A stretch of DNA of 64,000 nt from UBA1660 sp964462035 (GCA_964462035.1 CAYXAP010000051.1:4577-68576); one strand, 5' to 3'; positions 1 through 9,169 are shown, numbered from the stretch's first letter. Numbers and translations: made by a program. The notes: generated by a model from the sequence alone, not told the origin.

Positions 1-2073
1 CACCTGCATGTTGCAGGGGTCGTCGACCGGGTTGCAGATCGCCTCGACCACACCACCGCATTCCCCGGCGCGGTCGCAGTTCAGGCACCCCACGTCCGGG
101 CACCAGCCGCAGGCGAGCGAGCTCCCGTTGCAGTCGGACTCGGTGGTGATCAGCTGGCAGCCGCTGTCGTCGAGGGCGCCCTGGCAGATGCCGCCGGCGA
201 GGCAGAAGGTGCCCTCCGGGCAATCGCTGGTGGTCGTGCAGTCCCAGGGCGTCGCCATCGGCTCGACGCAGCGACCAGCCGGTGAGCACTCTTGGCCCCC
301 CGCGCAGTCGGCCGAGCTCTCACAGTCACCGACCGGCTCGCAGGCGTCCATGCCGGCGCAGGCGTCGGCGTTCTGCTCCGGGTTGTAGACGCAGGGGCAG
401 TTGTCCTCGTCGTCGTCGAAGCAGTCGTGGTCGCGGTCCTCGGCGCCGATGCCCACCGCGGCGAAGGCGTCGAGCAGATGGCCGCACTCCTCGTAGGTGA
501 GCTCGGCGGCGCCCGTGCCTTCGATCATGTCGAGGGCGGAGCGGCGAACGCCCGTCCGGTACTCGAGGAAGACGCTGCTCGCGTGGAGGTAGTTGGTCAG
601 CGTTCGGTAGACCACGTGGGCCACCTTCTCGACGCCGATGCTCTGGACCGTGATGCCGCTGACGGTGTGCGTGCCGCCGACGGAGGCCAGGTAGACCGCG
701 TGGTTCGGGATGCCGCTGTTGATGTGCACGCCGTGGTAGTCGGTGTCCTCGCTGTACCAGGGGGTGCAGAAGCCGCCGATGCAGGCGAGCTCGCCGCACT
801 CCGTGTCACTCGCGCACGTGCGCTCGGTGGCCGGGTCGTAGAAGTGCGCCATGTGGTGCGGCTGTCGACCGTCGACCTCGCCGAGCTCCGCCGGTGGGTA
901 GACCAGGTCTCGGAGCGTTCCCGTGGCGGTGGCCTCGCCCATGGTCCAGTTGCCGTCGACGAAGGCGCCGAAGACATCGGCCATGCTCTCGTTGAGCGCG
1001 CCGGATTGGCCCATGTACTCGAGGGCCGCGGTGTACTGGACCATGCCGTGGACGAGCTCGTGGGCCGTGACGTCGGCGGCGACCAGATCGGGATGGAAGA
1101 CCATGAGCGCGTTCTCGCCATCCCAGAAGGCGTTGAGGTCGTCCGTGTAGTCGACGTACGAGACGAGCTCGAGGCCCATGTCGTCGAGGCTGTCGCGACC
1201 GTGGGTGTCGTCGAGGTAGGTGTAGACGCTCTGCAGGTGGCTGTGCATCGCGGTCGCGGCGTCGGTGGGCACGACCCCCGAGACCAGGCCGTCTTCGGTG
1301 TATTGGAGCTCGGCGTTGGCGAGGTAGGCCTCCCAGCTCTCGGCGGTCGAGATGTCCACCGGCGCCAACGAACGCGTCTTCTCGAGGTAGCCATCCGGGT
1401 GCCGGTCGTGCGCCGCGAGGATGCTGCCGCTCTGCGCGTCGACGAAGACGCGCACGTGGGTGTTGCTGAGCGCGGGGCCGCGCACGAGCATCGTCCACGC
1501 GAGATGGGTGCTGGTCCGGCGGCCGGAGAAGAGCCCGGGGTTGTAGCCGACGAGCTGGCCGGAGCCGCCGAGGATCGCCGTGGGCAGCTTCAACGCTTCG
1601 CGGGCGGCGGCGAGCGCCTGGGTCTCGTCGAGGACCGGGTCGCCGAGCGGGGCGGATGGGTCGGGCACCACACCGGCGGCTACGTAGGTCACCTGGTCGC
1701 CTTCCACGTGGACGATCACCTGGGACCCCCACACCGGGCGCCCATCCTGGGTGCCGTCGTAGACCACGGTGTCGCCGCTGCCGTCCGGGTCCGGCCGCGC
1801 CTGCGGACGGATGACGAGATCCGCGCGGTCGACGCCGAGCAGGCTGCCGTAGCGCTCGAGGAAGTCGGTTGCGCGGGCGTGGGGGGTCGCGCCGGTCACG
1901 CTCACTCGAGTCGTGATGCTTCGGGCGCGCCCATCGGCCGTGCGCGCGATCGAGGTCGGCGCGGTCGCTTCCGCTTCGAGCTGCTCGAGCAGCGTCGGGT
2001 CGGGCGCTGGCTCGTTCGTGCACGCGACCAGCAGTAGCAGCGCCAGAACGCGCATCCCCCGACTCGACCTCAT
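1..2073 (-). CDS. Thermolysin-like (M4) secreted zinc metalloprotease, C-terminus off the window
   Basis: Exported M4-family endopeptidase; 691 residues are visible and the end lies beyond the left edge. The start at 2073 gives a short lipoprotein-like signal (LLLLVAC), with AAGGAGGGG directly before it; the in-frame ATG at 2055 is an alternative. Residues about 30-230 form the propeptide typical of the family. The zinc site looks intact: HELVH at 338-342, Glu362 in the NES motif and the catalytic His450 in DYHGVHINSG. From about residue 545 an Asp-rich calcium-repeat-like stretch (DRDHDCFDDDEDNCP) leads into a Cys-rich tail with repeated C-x-x-G-x-x-C units, an addition seen in myxobacterial secreted proteases. 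Likely role: degradation of external protein. The family call is firm; substrate is unknown. Confidence 0.9.
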   Translation of the reverse strand, partial: MRSSRGMRVLALLLLVACTNEPAPDPTLLEQLEAEATAPTSIARTADGRARSITTRVSVTGATPHARATDFLERYGSLLGVDRADLVIRPQARPDPDGSGDTVVYDGTQDGRPVWGSQVIVHVEGDQVTYVAAGVVPDPSAPLGDPVLDETQALAAAREALKLPTAILGGSGQLVGYNPGLFSGRRTSTHLAWTMLVRGPALSNTHVRVFVDAQSGSILAAHDRHPDGYLEKTRSLAPVDISTAESWEAYLANAELQYTEDGLVSGVVPTDAATAMHSHLQSVYTYLDDTHGRDSLDDMGLELVSYVDYTDDLNAFWDGENALMVFHPDLVAADVTAHELVHGMVQYTAALEYMGQSGALNESMADVFGAFVDGNWTMGEATATGTLRDLVYPPAELGEVDGRQPHHMAHFYDPATERTCASDTECGELACIGGFCTPWYSEDTDYHGVHINSGIPNHAVYLASVGGTHTVSGITVQSIGVEKVAHVVYRTLTNYLHASSVFLEYRTGVRRSALDMIEGTGAAELTYEECGHLLDAFAAVGIGAEDRDHDCFDDDEDNCPCVYNPEQNADACAGMDACEPVGDCESSADCAGGQECSPAGRCVEPMATPWDCTTTSDCPEGTFCLAGGICQGALDDSGCQLITTESDCNGSSLACGWCPDVGCLNCDRAGECGGVVEAICNPVDDPCNMQV

Positions 2074-2131
2074 CCCCTCCTTCTAGCAGCGATGGACGGA
2101 CCGGCCCACGCCGGAACCGGACGACGTATGA

Positions 2132-2620
2132 CTACCAGCCGTGGGTGCCGGGACCACCCTTGAAGGGTCCGACGACGTCGCGCGTGATCCAGCCGCCGTA
2201 GAACGCACCCGCCTGCGCCGTGACCCGTTCGTCGTCCACGAAGCACGCGTCCACGCGACCGGGGTAGAACGCGAGGTAGCGCGCGAGCGCGCCGTACGTG
2301 TCGGTGGGTTCGGGGTAGGTCCAGACCGCTCGCTCGAAGCGTCGGCCGTCGACCACCACGTCGTAGTAGCGGGCGATGCCCTTCCACTCGCAGAAGGACT
2401 GGCCGCCGACGGATTCGAGAAGGTCCATCCGGACGTCGTCCGGCGGCAGGTACCAGCCCGGCGGGTGGCTCGTCTCGAGCAAGCGCATGGCGTTCGTGGT
2501 GTCCGCGATGGTGACGCCGCCCGCCACGACCCGGACTCGCCGCTCACTCGGTTCGAGCCGGGGTGGCCTCGGATAGTCCCAGACCGACTCTTGCCCAGGC
2601 CCCGGCGTCTCGCGCTGCAT
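2132..2620 (-). CDS. DUF427 domain protein
   Basis: 162-residue soluble protein matching the DUF427 family, small beta-rich proteins of unknown function common in actinobacteria and myxobacteria. Visible family features are the WYLPPDDVRMDLL segment, FCEWKGIARYYDV and the C-terminal WITRDVVGPFKGGPGT. It lies 58 bases upstream of the M4 protease on the same strand, but nothing links the two functionally. No signal peptide. Biochemical role is not known. Confidence 0.85.
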   Translation of the reverse strand: MQRETPGPGQESVWDYPRPPRLEPSERRVRVVAGGVTIADTTNAMRLLETSHPPGWYLPPDDVRMDLLESVGGQSFCEWKGIARYYDVVVDGRRFERAVWTYPEPTDTYGALARYLAFYPGRVDACFVDDERVTAQAGAFYGGWITRDVVGPFKGGPGTHGW

Positions 2621-2802
2621 GTCCCGATGCTGGGGCGAATCGGTCGGGGCGCCAAGGCCGGCCGATCGCCCCCGACGGGGTGGGAGCGACGGAGACCCCT
2701 TTAGCCGGCGAGGTGACCACTCGATCCGCCACCGGGGTGTCGGGACCCTGGTGGAACGGGCGAGATCCTTCGGTGATCCGCCGATCGTCCTCTGGATCTG
2801 CG

Positions 2803-2819
2803 CTGGCCCCGGTCTTGCA
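2803..2819 (+). promoter_or_regulatory. Possible sigma-54 promoter
   Basis: CTGGCCC and TTGCA are spaced as in a -24/-12 element, 15 of 17 positions fitting the consensus. The predicted transcript would begin about 3 bases before the ATG at 2833. No clear activator site lies upstream, so this may be chance. Confidence 0.3.
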
Positions 2820-2832
2820 CACGTTGTCCCAC

Positions 2833-4599
2833 ATGTGTGTAGCTCGCCGACTCTCCGTGATTCTCGCCCTGGCCCTCGGGGCCTGTGGAACCCCTGCCGA
2901 GACCTCCCCGGACGCCGAGGACGCGGTCGCCTTCGTCGACGGCAAGACCGACGACAGCGGCTACAGCGAGTGCGAGCTCGAGACCGCGGTCGCGCACCTG
3001 AACGACCCGGCGACCACGGTCGACGGTCTGCGCGCCGACGGGATGCACAGCCGAGCGGCGCGGAACCTCATCGAGCACCGTGACGGCCCCGACGGCGTCG
3101 CCGGGACCGATGACGACGATCTCTTCGACGACATCGTCGAGGTCGACGACGTCTACTACGTCGGTCCGGTCGCCATCAGCCAGCTCGTGGCCATCGTCGC
3201 CGACCTCTGTGTCGCGCCGACCGACTCGAGCGTCGAGGTCTTCCTCTCGCCGCAGCCCAAGGAGGTCTCGCACCTCGCTCGCGCGGTCGAGCTGATCGAC
3301 GGCGCGACGCGCAGCATCGACGTGGCGATGTACTCCTTCCGCGACAGCGACATCGAGGCTGCCCTCGGCCGGGCCATCGACCGCGGCGTCCGCGTGCGCC
3401 TCATCCTCGAGAAGGCCAACGAGGACCGTACCGATCCCGAGGGGAGCCTCAGCGCTGGCCTCGAGGACGCGGGCATGGACGTTCGCTACGTGAACAAGAT
3501 CATGCACCACAAGTTCCTGCTCGTGGACGGCCCGCAGGACCGCGCCGACCAGGCCTCCGAGTCGATCCTCATGACCGGCAGCGCCAACTGGTCCTACAGC
3601 GCCGCGACCCGCTACGACGAGAACACGCTGGTCTTCACCAACCACCCGGAGCTCGCGCTCCGCTACCAGCGTGAGTTCGACTTCGTCTGGGGTCACAGCC
3701 GCGACTTCGTCTGGGGCGACTACGACCAGGTCTTCACCACGCCCATCGAGGACGCGGCCATCGAGGCCGCCGACCAGACCGACCTCGAGGCGCTCTTCAC
3801 CAGCGCGAACTTCCGCACCTACGAGTCCTCGCGCTACGGCTGGACTTTCTCCCGCGAGCGCGGCAACGCCGAGGTCGCGAACCGCCTCGTCGAGCTCATC
3901 GAGGGCGCGACCGACCGCATCCTCATCGCCAGCGGTCACCTCCGCTCGCGGCAGGTCGCGGAGGCGCTCCTCGCGAAGGTCCAGGCCAACCCGACCATGG
4001 ACGTCCGGGTCTACCTCGACGCCCAGGAGTTCCTGAGCGAGTGGTACCACGGCGAGCAGGTCGCCGACCGCGAGGACTGCCTCGCCGAGGCCGAGGGCAG
4101 CGACGCCCGCACCGAGGACTGCCTCGACTACGGCTTCCTCTACGCCTACGAGCTCGTTCAGGCCGGCGTCGACGTCCGCTTCAAGTACTACAGCTACCGC
4201 TGGCACTACTCCTACGCGGAGCAGATGCATCACAAGTACCTGATCATCGACGACCAGCTCGTCACCGGCAGCTACAACCTCTCGGCCAACGCCGAGTACG
4301 ACACCCTCGAGAACGTCGTCGTGCTTCGCGGCCTCCGTTTCGCGACCGTCGTCGACCGCTTCGCCGCGAACTTCGCCACCCTCTGGGAGACGGGCCGCGC
4401 CGAGGGCCTCTACGACGACCTGATGGCCGACGTCCTCGAGGGCGACGACAGCTTCCCGATCGTCTTCGACTCGATGGCGCTCACCTGGGACGAGGTCGAC
4501 GCGCTCAAGAACGCGATGCGAGACGCCTGCTCGGAGATCAACGCCGAGGACTTCCGCAACCACCCCGAGCGCCACTACACCTGCAACCCGGCGAACTGA
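2833..4599 (+). CDS. Exported phospholipase D-family lipoprotein
   Basis: 588-residue protein with two PLD catalytic motifs, H225-x-K227-x4-D232 (MHHKFLLVDG) and H466-x-K468-x4-D473 (MHHKYLIIDD), each followed by the G-S-x-N motif (GSANWS, GSYNLS). Such enzymes hydrolyse or transfer phosphodiester bonds. The start at 2833 was chosen because it gives a lipoprotein signal (LALALGAC); the reading frame stays open upstream to 2563 but that part is arginine-rich and not signal-like. Residues about 40-115 contain a helix-hairpin-helix-like segment (HLNDPATTVDGL...GVGPVAISQL type) often found ahead of such domains. It could act on lipid or on nucleic acid outside the cell; the sequence does not decide. 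Confidence 0.85.
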   Translation: MCVARRLSVILALALGACGTPAETSPDAEDAVAFVDGKTDDSGYSECELETAVAHLNDPATTVDGLRADGMHSRAARNLIEHRDGPDGVAGTDDDDLFDDIVEVDDVYYVGPVAISQLVAIVADLCVAPTDSSVEVFLSPQPKEVSHLARAVELIDGATRSIDVAMYSFRDSDIEAALGRAIDRGVRVRLILEKANEDRTDPEGSLSAGLEDAGMDVRYVNKIMHHKFLLVDGPQDRADQASESILMTGSANWSYSAATRYDENTLVFTNHPELALRYQREFDFVWGHSRDFVWGDYDQVFTTPIEDAAIEAADQTDLEALFTSANFRTYESSRYGWTFSRERGNAEVANRLVELIEGATDRILIASGHLRSRQVAEALLAKVQANPTMDVRVYLDAQEFLSEWYHGEQVADREDCLAEAEGSDARTEDCLDYGFLYAYELVQAGVDVRFKYYSYRWHYSYAEQMHHKYLIIDDQLVTGSYNLSANAEYDTLENVVVLRGLRFATVVDRFAANFATLWETGRAEGLYDDLMADVLEGDDSFPIVFDSMALTWDEVDALKNAMRDACSEINAEDFRNHPERHYTCNPAN

Positions 4600-4738
4600 G
4601 TTTCTGGGGGGCTCTTGAAGAGGACCCCGGCTCGTCGGGAGTGAATCCCTCCTCGCCTCCCCAAGAAGCTGAAGGAATCGCGCCGTAGGCGCTCGGTGCG
4701 TCCTCGCGTTTGCTCGTCCTCCGTGGCCGGCTCGCGCG

Positions 4739-5629
4739 TCAGGCGAGGTCGGCGAGGCCTTCGGCGAGGTGGTCGACGAAGGCGCGGACCCGCGAGGGGA
4801 CGTGGCGGGTCGAAGCCATGAGCGCCTGGATGGGTGCCCGGGGTGGCTCGTGGTCGGGCAGCAGCCGGACCAGCCGTCCGTCGGCGAGGGCGTCGTCGAC
4901 CAGCCAGCTCGCCAGCAGCGCGACGCCGTGGCCCGCGACGGCGAGCTTCGCCAGGGTGGCGCTGTGGTTGGCGGAGATCCGGCCCTGGACCGAGACGGAG
5001 CGGGTCGCGCCGTCCTTCGCGAGCTCCCAGCTCTGCTGGGTCCCCAGCCCCGAGTGCAGCAGACACGGCAGCTCCGCGAGCGCACCCAGCGAGTCGGGCG
5101 CTCCATGGCTCTCGACGAACGCGGGTGACGCCACCAACCGGCGCGGCGTGTCCGCGAGGACCCGTGCCCGGTAGCTCGAGTCCACCGGCCGGCCGACGCG
5201 GATGGCGACGTCCACTCCGTCCGAGACGAGGTCGACGTAGCGGTCGCTGAAGCGAAGGTCGAGCTCGACGCCGGGGTGCTCGCTCAGGAACGAGGGCATC
5301 AGCGGGGCGATGAAGCGGTCGCCGAAGACGACGGGCACGCTGACGCGGAGTCGCCCCTGCGCTTTCGCGTGCTGGCCCCGGGTGGCCCCGACCGCTTCTT
5401 CCCATGCGCCGAGCACTTCGAGCGCGCGCTGCTGGAAGGCCTCGCCGGCAGGTGTCACTCGGACGCCGCGGGTGGTCCGGTCGAGGAGCTGGACCCCGAG
5501 CTCGTCCTCGAGCGCGGCGACCCACTTGCTCACGGTGGGCTGGGTGACCTGCTGCTCCTTCGCGACGGCCGTGAACGAGCCCAGCTCGACCAGCCGCACG
5601 TACGCTCGGAGCGCCTCGAAGTGGTCCAT
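4739..5629 (-). CDS. LysR-family transcriptional regulator
   Basis: 296-residue LysR regulator with the winged helix at residues 1-60 (SFTAVAKEQQVTQPTVSKWV) and the effector-binding domain behind it. It is transcribed away from the short-chain dehydrogenase gene at 5770, the usual arrangement of a LysR regulator and its target. The 140-base gap between them contains an inverted repeat that may be its operator. It converges on the phospholipase D gene. Effector unknown. Confidence 0.92.
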   Translation of the reverse strand: MDHFEALRAYVRLVELGSFTAVAKEQQVTQPTVSKWVAALEDELGVQLLDRTTRGVRVTPAGEAFQQRALEVLGAWEEAVGATRGQHAKAQGRLRVSVPVVFGDRFIAPLMPSFLSEHPGVELDLRFSDRYVDLVSDGVDVAIRVGRPVDSSYRARVLADTPRRLVASPAFVESHGAPDSLGALAELPCLLHSGLGTQQSWELAKDGATRSVSVQGRISANHSATLAKLAVAGHGVALLASWLVDDALADGRLVRLLPDHEPPRAPIQALMASTRHVPSRVRAFVDHLAEGLADLA

Positions 5630-5637
5630 CGCTCTTC

Positions 5638-5681
5638 ATTTCGCGGATGGGGCCGCCGCTGCGCAACCTCGATCTGCGAAT
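5638..5681. promoter_or_regulatory. Candidate LysR operator (inverted repeat)
   Basis: ATTTCGCGGAT at 5638-5648 is matched in inverse by ATCTGCGAAT at 5672-5681, giving imperfect arms around a centre near 5660. It lies between the divergent regulator and dehydrogenase genes. Prediction by eye only. Confidence 0.4.
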
Positions 5682-5769
5682 GAGTCCTAGGCCCGATCGC
5701 CCGAAGACGGCGAGGCCCGCGCCGCCCAGGGTGTCCTCACGGTCGACGCGACCGAGAAAGGACCACCCA

Positions 5770-6486
5770 ATGAACTTCGACAACCCCACCATCGCCCTCG
5801 TGACCGGCGCCAACCGCGGCATCGGCGCCGCCCTGGTCGACGCGCTCCTGGCCGCCGGAGCCACCAAGGTCTACGCCGGCGTTCGCGACGCCGCCGCCTA
5901 TCGAGCGCCGGACCCGAAGGTGACCGCCCTCGAGCTCGACGTGACCGACCCGGCCAGCTGTGAGCGCGCCGCGGCGAAGGCCGGCGACGTGAACCTCCTC
6001 GTCAACAACGCAGGCACGCTCGCGTCGTTCGACGTGCTCGACATGGCGATGGAGTCGTTCGACCTCGATCTCGCGACCAACTTCTTCGGGCCGCTCCACA
6101 TGGCGCGGGCCTTCGTGCCGGTCCTCCGCCGGGGGACCGACGCGGCGCTGGTCAACGTGCTCACGGTGCTCTCCGTCGCGAGCATGCCCGGCATGGGCGG
6201 CTACGCCGCGAGCAAGGCCGCGACCTGGTCGCTGACGATGTCGCTGCGCCATCGCCTCGCCGCGGACGGCATTCGCGTGCACGGCGTGTTCCCCGGACCG
6301 GTGGACACCGACATGCTCGCCGACGTCGAGATGCCGAAGACGCCGCCGCGGGCGGTTGCCGAGGCGATCGTCCGCGGCGTCATCGAGCGGAAGGAGGACA
6401 TCGCCCCCGATCCCATGTCGGAGCAGGTCCTGGGGACCTTCCTCAGCGACCCGAAGGCAGTGGAGCGTCAGTTCGGCGCGATGTGA
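5770..6486 (+). CDS. Short-chain dehydrogenase/reductase
   Basis: 238-residue classical SDR oxidoreductase. It has the dinucleotide motif TGANRGIG near residue 13, the structural LVNNAG motif, and the catalytic YAASK motif. AAAGGA ends nine bases before the ATG at 5770, which fixes the start. The long frame extending upstream to 5647 overlaps the presumed control region. Divergence from the LysR gene suggests control by it. The substrate cannot be inferred. Confidence 0.92.
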   Translation: MNFDNPTIALVTGANRGIGAALVDALLAAGATKVYAGVRDAAAYRAPDPKVTALELDVTDPASCERAAAKAGDVNLLVNNAGTLASFDVLDMAMESFDLDLATNFFGPLHMARAFVPVLRRGTDAALVNVLTVLSVASMPGMGGYAASKAATWSLTMSLRHRLAADGIRVHGVFPGPVDTDMLADVEMPKTPPRAVAEAIVRGVIERKEDIAPDPMSEQVLGTFLSDPKAVERQFGAM

Positions 6487-6543
6487 GCACTGCGGCTCGC
6501 GAGCGTCATCGACGGACGCTCGCGGGCCCGTCCGTGTCAGAGC

Positions 6544-6549
6544 TAGAGT
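6544..6549 (+). promoter_or_regulatory. -10 box (TAGAGT), leaderless type
   Basis: TAGAGT ends eight bases before the ATG at 6558; no Shine-Dalgarno sequence follows it. Confidence 0.45.
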
Positions 6550-6557
6550 CCGCGGCG

Positions 6558-6704
6558 ATGGGGATGTATCCGGCCTACGAGGAGATCCGCGAGAGCACGC
6601 TCGAGGCGCTGCTCGCGAATCCGCACGACGCGGCCCACGTGGACGGTGTGCGCGCCGAACGGCCGATCTCTACCTGGTCTGGTAGCGGCTCGCCGTTCGT
6701 GTAG
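6558..6704 (+). CDS. Small ORF, possibly truncated DUF1877-like gene
   Basis: 48-residue frame beginning MGMYPAYEEIRESTLEALL. The opening MGMY and the following helix resemble the N-terminus of the YfbM/DUF1877 family, whose members are about 150-170 residues, so this may be the remaining front part of a broken gene. A TAGAGT box sits eight bases before the ATG, as for intact genes here. The stop codon overlaps the -10 box of the next gene. Whether it is expressed is unknown. Confidence 0.4.
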   Translation: MGMYPAYEEIRESTLEALLANPHDAAHVDGVRAERPISTWSGSGSPFV

Positions 6705-6707
6705 AGT
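6702..6707 (+). promoter_or_regulatory. -10 box (TAGAGT), leaderless type
   Basis: TAGAGT ends six bases before the GTG at 6714, the distance expected if transcription begins at the start codon. Confidence 0.5.
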
Positions 6708-6713
6708 CCCGCC

Positions 6714-7262
6714 GTGGCCAAGCCCAACCTTCGAAAGTTCGCCCTCGGTTGCCTGGGGCTCCTGGGGCTCGCGATCGGCGTGGTCGTCGTGCTCGCGCTG
6801 ATGCAGCCCGACTCCTACTCGGTCTCCGTCACCCGCGACATGAGCGTGCCGCCGGAGGCGATCGAGCCACAGGTCACCGACATGGAAGCCTGGGCCGCCT
6901 GGAACCCGTGGGCGGAGATCGATCCGAACGCGGCGCTCGAGTTCTCGGACCCGACGTCCGGCGAGGGTGCCTGGTACACGTGGAAGGGCAACGAGGACAT
7001 GGGCTCGGGCAAGATGACCATCGCCGCCATCGACGGATCGCGGGTCAGCTACGACCTCGAGTTCATCGAGCCCTTCGAGAGCACCGCCGACGTCGCCATC
7101 GCCTGGGAGGCGAAGGGCGAGGGCACCGAGGTGACGTGGTCGATGGAAGGACAGAACAACTTCGGCTCGAAGATCGCGAGCCTCTTCGTCGACTTCCAGG
7201 CGGCCATCTCGAAGGACTTCGAGGACGGCCTCGCGAACCTCGAGGCCGCCGCCTCCGAATGA
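6714..7262 (+). CDS. SRPBCC (START-like) family membrane-anchored protein
   Basis: 182-residue protein: an N-terminal membrane segment at residues 8-30 (LGCLGLLGLAIGVVVVLAL) and then a START/polyketide-cyclase-like ligand-binding fold. The pattern VSVTRDMSVPPEAIEPQVTDMEAWAAWNPW is typical of the polyketide-cyclase/SRPBCC group. The GTG at 6714 is supported by a TAGAGT box six bases upstream. Ligand unknown. Confidence 0.82.
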   Translation: MAKPNLRKFALGCLGLLGLAIGVVVVLALMQPDSYSVSVTRDMSVPPEAIEPQVTDMEAWAAWNPWAEIDPNAALEFSDPTSGEGAWYTWKGNEDMGSGKMTIAAIDGSRVSYDLEFIEPFESTADVAIAWEAKGEGTEVTWSMEGQNNFGSKIASLFVDFQAAISKDFEDGLANLEAAASE

Positions 7263-7300
7263 CGTGTGCAGCGCTTCGAGGGCGCTGCTAGATGGAGGGC

Positions 7301-7957
7301 ATGGACGACCCGTCGCAGCCCACGAAGGCCCAGCTCCTCGAAGAGGTGCCGAAGACCTTCGACACCACGAAGCTCCGCTTCGACGGGCTCCGCGGCGATG
7401 CGGCGCGGCACCTGAGCCGCGAGGCGCTCGAGGCGGCGATCGCCGCGCTCCCGCCGGCGCCGAAGGACGAGGGCACCGTGGATCTGCTCGTGGCACGGAC
7501 CCCGAAATTCGGGCGCATCCTCCACGAGAGGGCGCTGCTCACGGTGGCGGGCGGGATGCCCCAGGACCGCTTCGCCGACCAGACCAAGTACGGGCCGGAC
7601 CATCAGCTGGCCACCACCCGCACCGACTTCGCGCGGCTGATCGCCAACGGGCAGCCGCTCGAGCTCCACGGGGACAACCTCTTCCTCTCGCTCGACCTCT
7701 CGGACGAGAACCTGCCCGCCGGCTCGCAGATCCGACTCGGGGAGGCGCTCGTCGAGGTCACCCCGGTGGCCCACAATGGGTGCAAGAAGTGGGTGCAGCG
7801 CTTCGGCCTCGCGGCGATGCGGCTCAACATGAGCGCCGAGTACCGCCCTCGGCATCTGCGCGGCATCTACCTACGCGTGATCGAAGACGGCGAGTGCGCG
7901 GTCGGAGACCCGGCCATCGTCGTCTCGCGCGGGCGCTCGGTGGCTGCGGCGGAGTAA
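7301..7957 (+). CDS. MOSC-domain protein
   Basis: 218-residue soluble protein with a MOSC-type beta-barrel. The family cysteine sits in HNGCKKWVQRFG and the C-terminal barrel strands end in RGIYLRVIEDGECAVGD. MOSC proteins are thought to handle sulfur or molybdenum-cofactor-linked groups, but most stand-alone members are uncharacterised. The ATG at 7301 is preferred to 7292 because TAGATG and GGAGG lie just before it. No partner gene for cofactor chemistry is nearby. Confidence 0.8.
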   Translation: MDDPSQPTKAQLLEEVPKTFDTTKLRFDGLRGDAARHLSREALEAAIAALPPAPKDEGTVDLLVARTPKFGRILHERALLTVAGGMPQDRFADQTKYGPDHQLATTRTDFARLIANGQPLELHGDNLFLSLDLSDENLPAGSQIRLGEALVEVTPVAHNGCKKWVQRFGLAAMRLNMSAEYRPRHLRGIYLRVIEDGECAVGDPAIVVSRGRSVAAAE

Positions 7958-7985
7958 CACCGTCGCATTCGATCGGCCTTCGCGG

Positions 7986-7991
7986 TACCGT
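7986..7991 (+). promoter_or_regulatory. -10 box (TACCGT), leaderless type
   Basis: TACCGT ends eight bases before the ATG at 8000. Confidence 0.45.
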
Positions 7992-7999
7992 CGGCTCCC

Positions 8000-8893
8000 A
8001 TGAGCGACGTCGGAACAATCACCGAGATCGAGCCCGAAGATCAGCTCGGCTGGATCGAGATGCCCAACGGCGACCGCGTGCGCTTCGGCGGCACGGCCTG
8101 CAAGGGCTTCGTGCCGGAGATCGGCATGACCGTGAAGGTGCTCGGCACCAAGCCGGGCTACGGCGGCACCGTGAAGGCCACCGGCCTGGAGAAGGTCGCC
8201 GACGTGGCCGGCAAGGGTCCGGCCGCCGTGGCGGCCGCGGCAGGGAAGTCCTCGGCGCCAGCCCCCGCGCCCAAGCGCCGGACCAACCTCCACATCGTGC
8301 AGAACGCCGGCATTCGGGCCGACGAGCTCCTGCTCAAGATCATCGGGCGCGCCGACATGGACGACGCGCTCCACGCGGACCTCGAGTCGCTGATGTTCGA
8401 GGTCCAGCCGATGCCGGCGAGCGAGCTCGATTGTCACAACCCCTGGCTCTACGTGATCGCCATGAACGGCGGCGGCGACGCCTACGGGCTCTACCAGCAC
8501 CCGGTGGTCGCGGAGTTCCCGCAGGCGCCGTGGGTCGTCTGGCAACACGAGACCGACCACGTTCGCTTCCTCGCGGCGGACACGGGCGTGTTCTTTCAGG
8601 GGATCCTCGCCGATGCCCAGGCGGCCGGCACCGACGTGACCCGCGCGCGGCAGACCCTCTCCATGCTCGGCGTGCCCGCCGAGCCCGGCGCTCAGCTGGT
8701 GGAGCAGAAGATGACCTGGCTCCCCCCGGAGGACGACGAGCTCCGACCGCTCGACGAGTACCTCGGCGAGAGCGACGGGGCGGAGATGGAGCGCGGGCTC
8801 CTGGCCTACGTATCGCGCAAGCAGGACGCGCGCGCGAAGCAGTCGCTCCAGGCGCTCTACCAGGCCTGGGGCTGGAACGCGCCCGGCTTCTGA
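8000..8893 (+). CDS. Hypothetical protein with N-terminal beta-barrel
   Basis: 297-residue soluble protein I do not recognise. Residues 1-60 (GTITEIEPEDQLGWIEMPNG, then VRFGGTACKGFVPEIG) look like a small cold-shock or SH3-like barrel. An Ala/Pro-rich linker at about 75-95 leads to a C-terminal domain rich in Trp and acidic residues (APWVVWQHETDHVRFLAADTG). No signal peptide or membrane segment. A TACCGT box eight bases before the ATG supports the start. Function unknown. Confidence 0.7.
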   Translation: MSDVGTITEIEPEDQLGWIEMPNGDRVRFGGTACKGFVPEIGMTVKVLGTKPGYGGTVKATGLEKVADVAGKGPAAVAAAAGKSSAPAPAPKRRTNLHIVQNAGIRADELLLKIIGRADMDDALHADLESLMFEVQPMPASELDCHNPWLYVIAMNGGGDAYGLYQHPVVAEFPQAPWVVWQHETDHVRFLAADTGVFFQGILADAQAAGTDVTRARQTLSMLGVPAEPGAQLVEQKMTWLPPEDDELRPLDEYLGESDGAEMERGLLAYVSRKQDARAKQSLQALYQAWGWNAPGF

Positions 8894-9169
8894 GAACGGG
8901 GACAGCTCGCGGGGCACCCGCGCCCACTGAGCACACGAACGCCGCCCCGGCGTCGGTGGCCACGTCCGGGCCCGACCCGGCCAGAATCGACGAGGACCAC
9001 ACGTTTCCCCGTTGGCTTCCGCGTGCCGCAGGCGCATAAGCGAAGGGGTGGAACAACACGGGCGTGGAGGTCCGGCGCTGGCGGCCGGAAGTCCTGATCG
9101 CCATGGTCACCGGCCAGAAGGGCGCCCGCGTCGGACGGGGTTCCGAAGCGCATTGCGGGGCGGTGACCC

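Noticed and set aside
292..2037. Long plus-strand frame over the first 2 kb
   Set aside because: Mirror frame of the M4 protease, whose HELVH and NES motifs are on the minus strand.
4600..4690. Hairpins between the phospholipase D and LysR genes as terminator
   Set aside because: Short imperfect stems with wobble pairs and no T-run; too weak to call.
2701..5106. 801-codon minus-strand frame
   Set aside because: Runs across the phospholipase D gene and its terminator region; no domain, typical GC-rich shadow.
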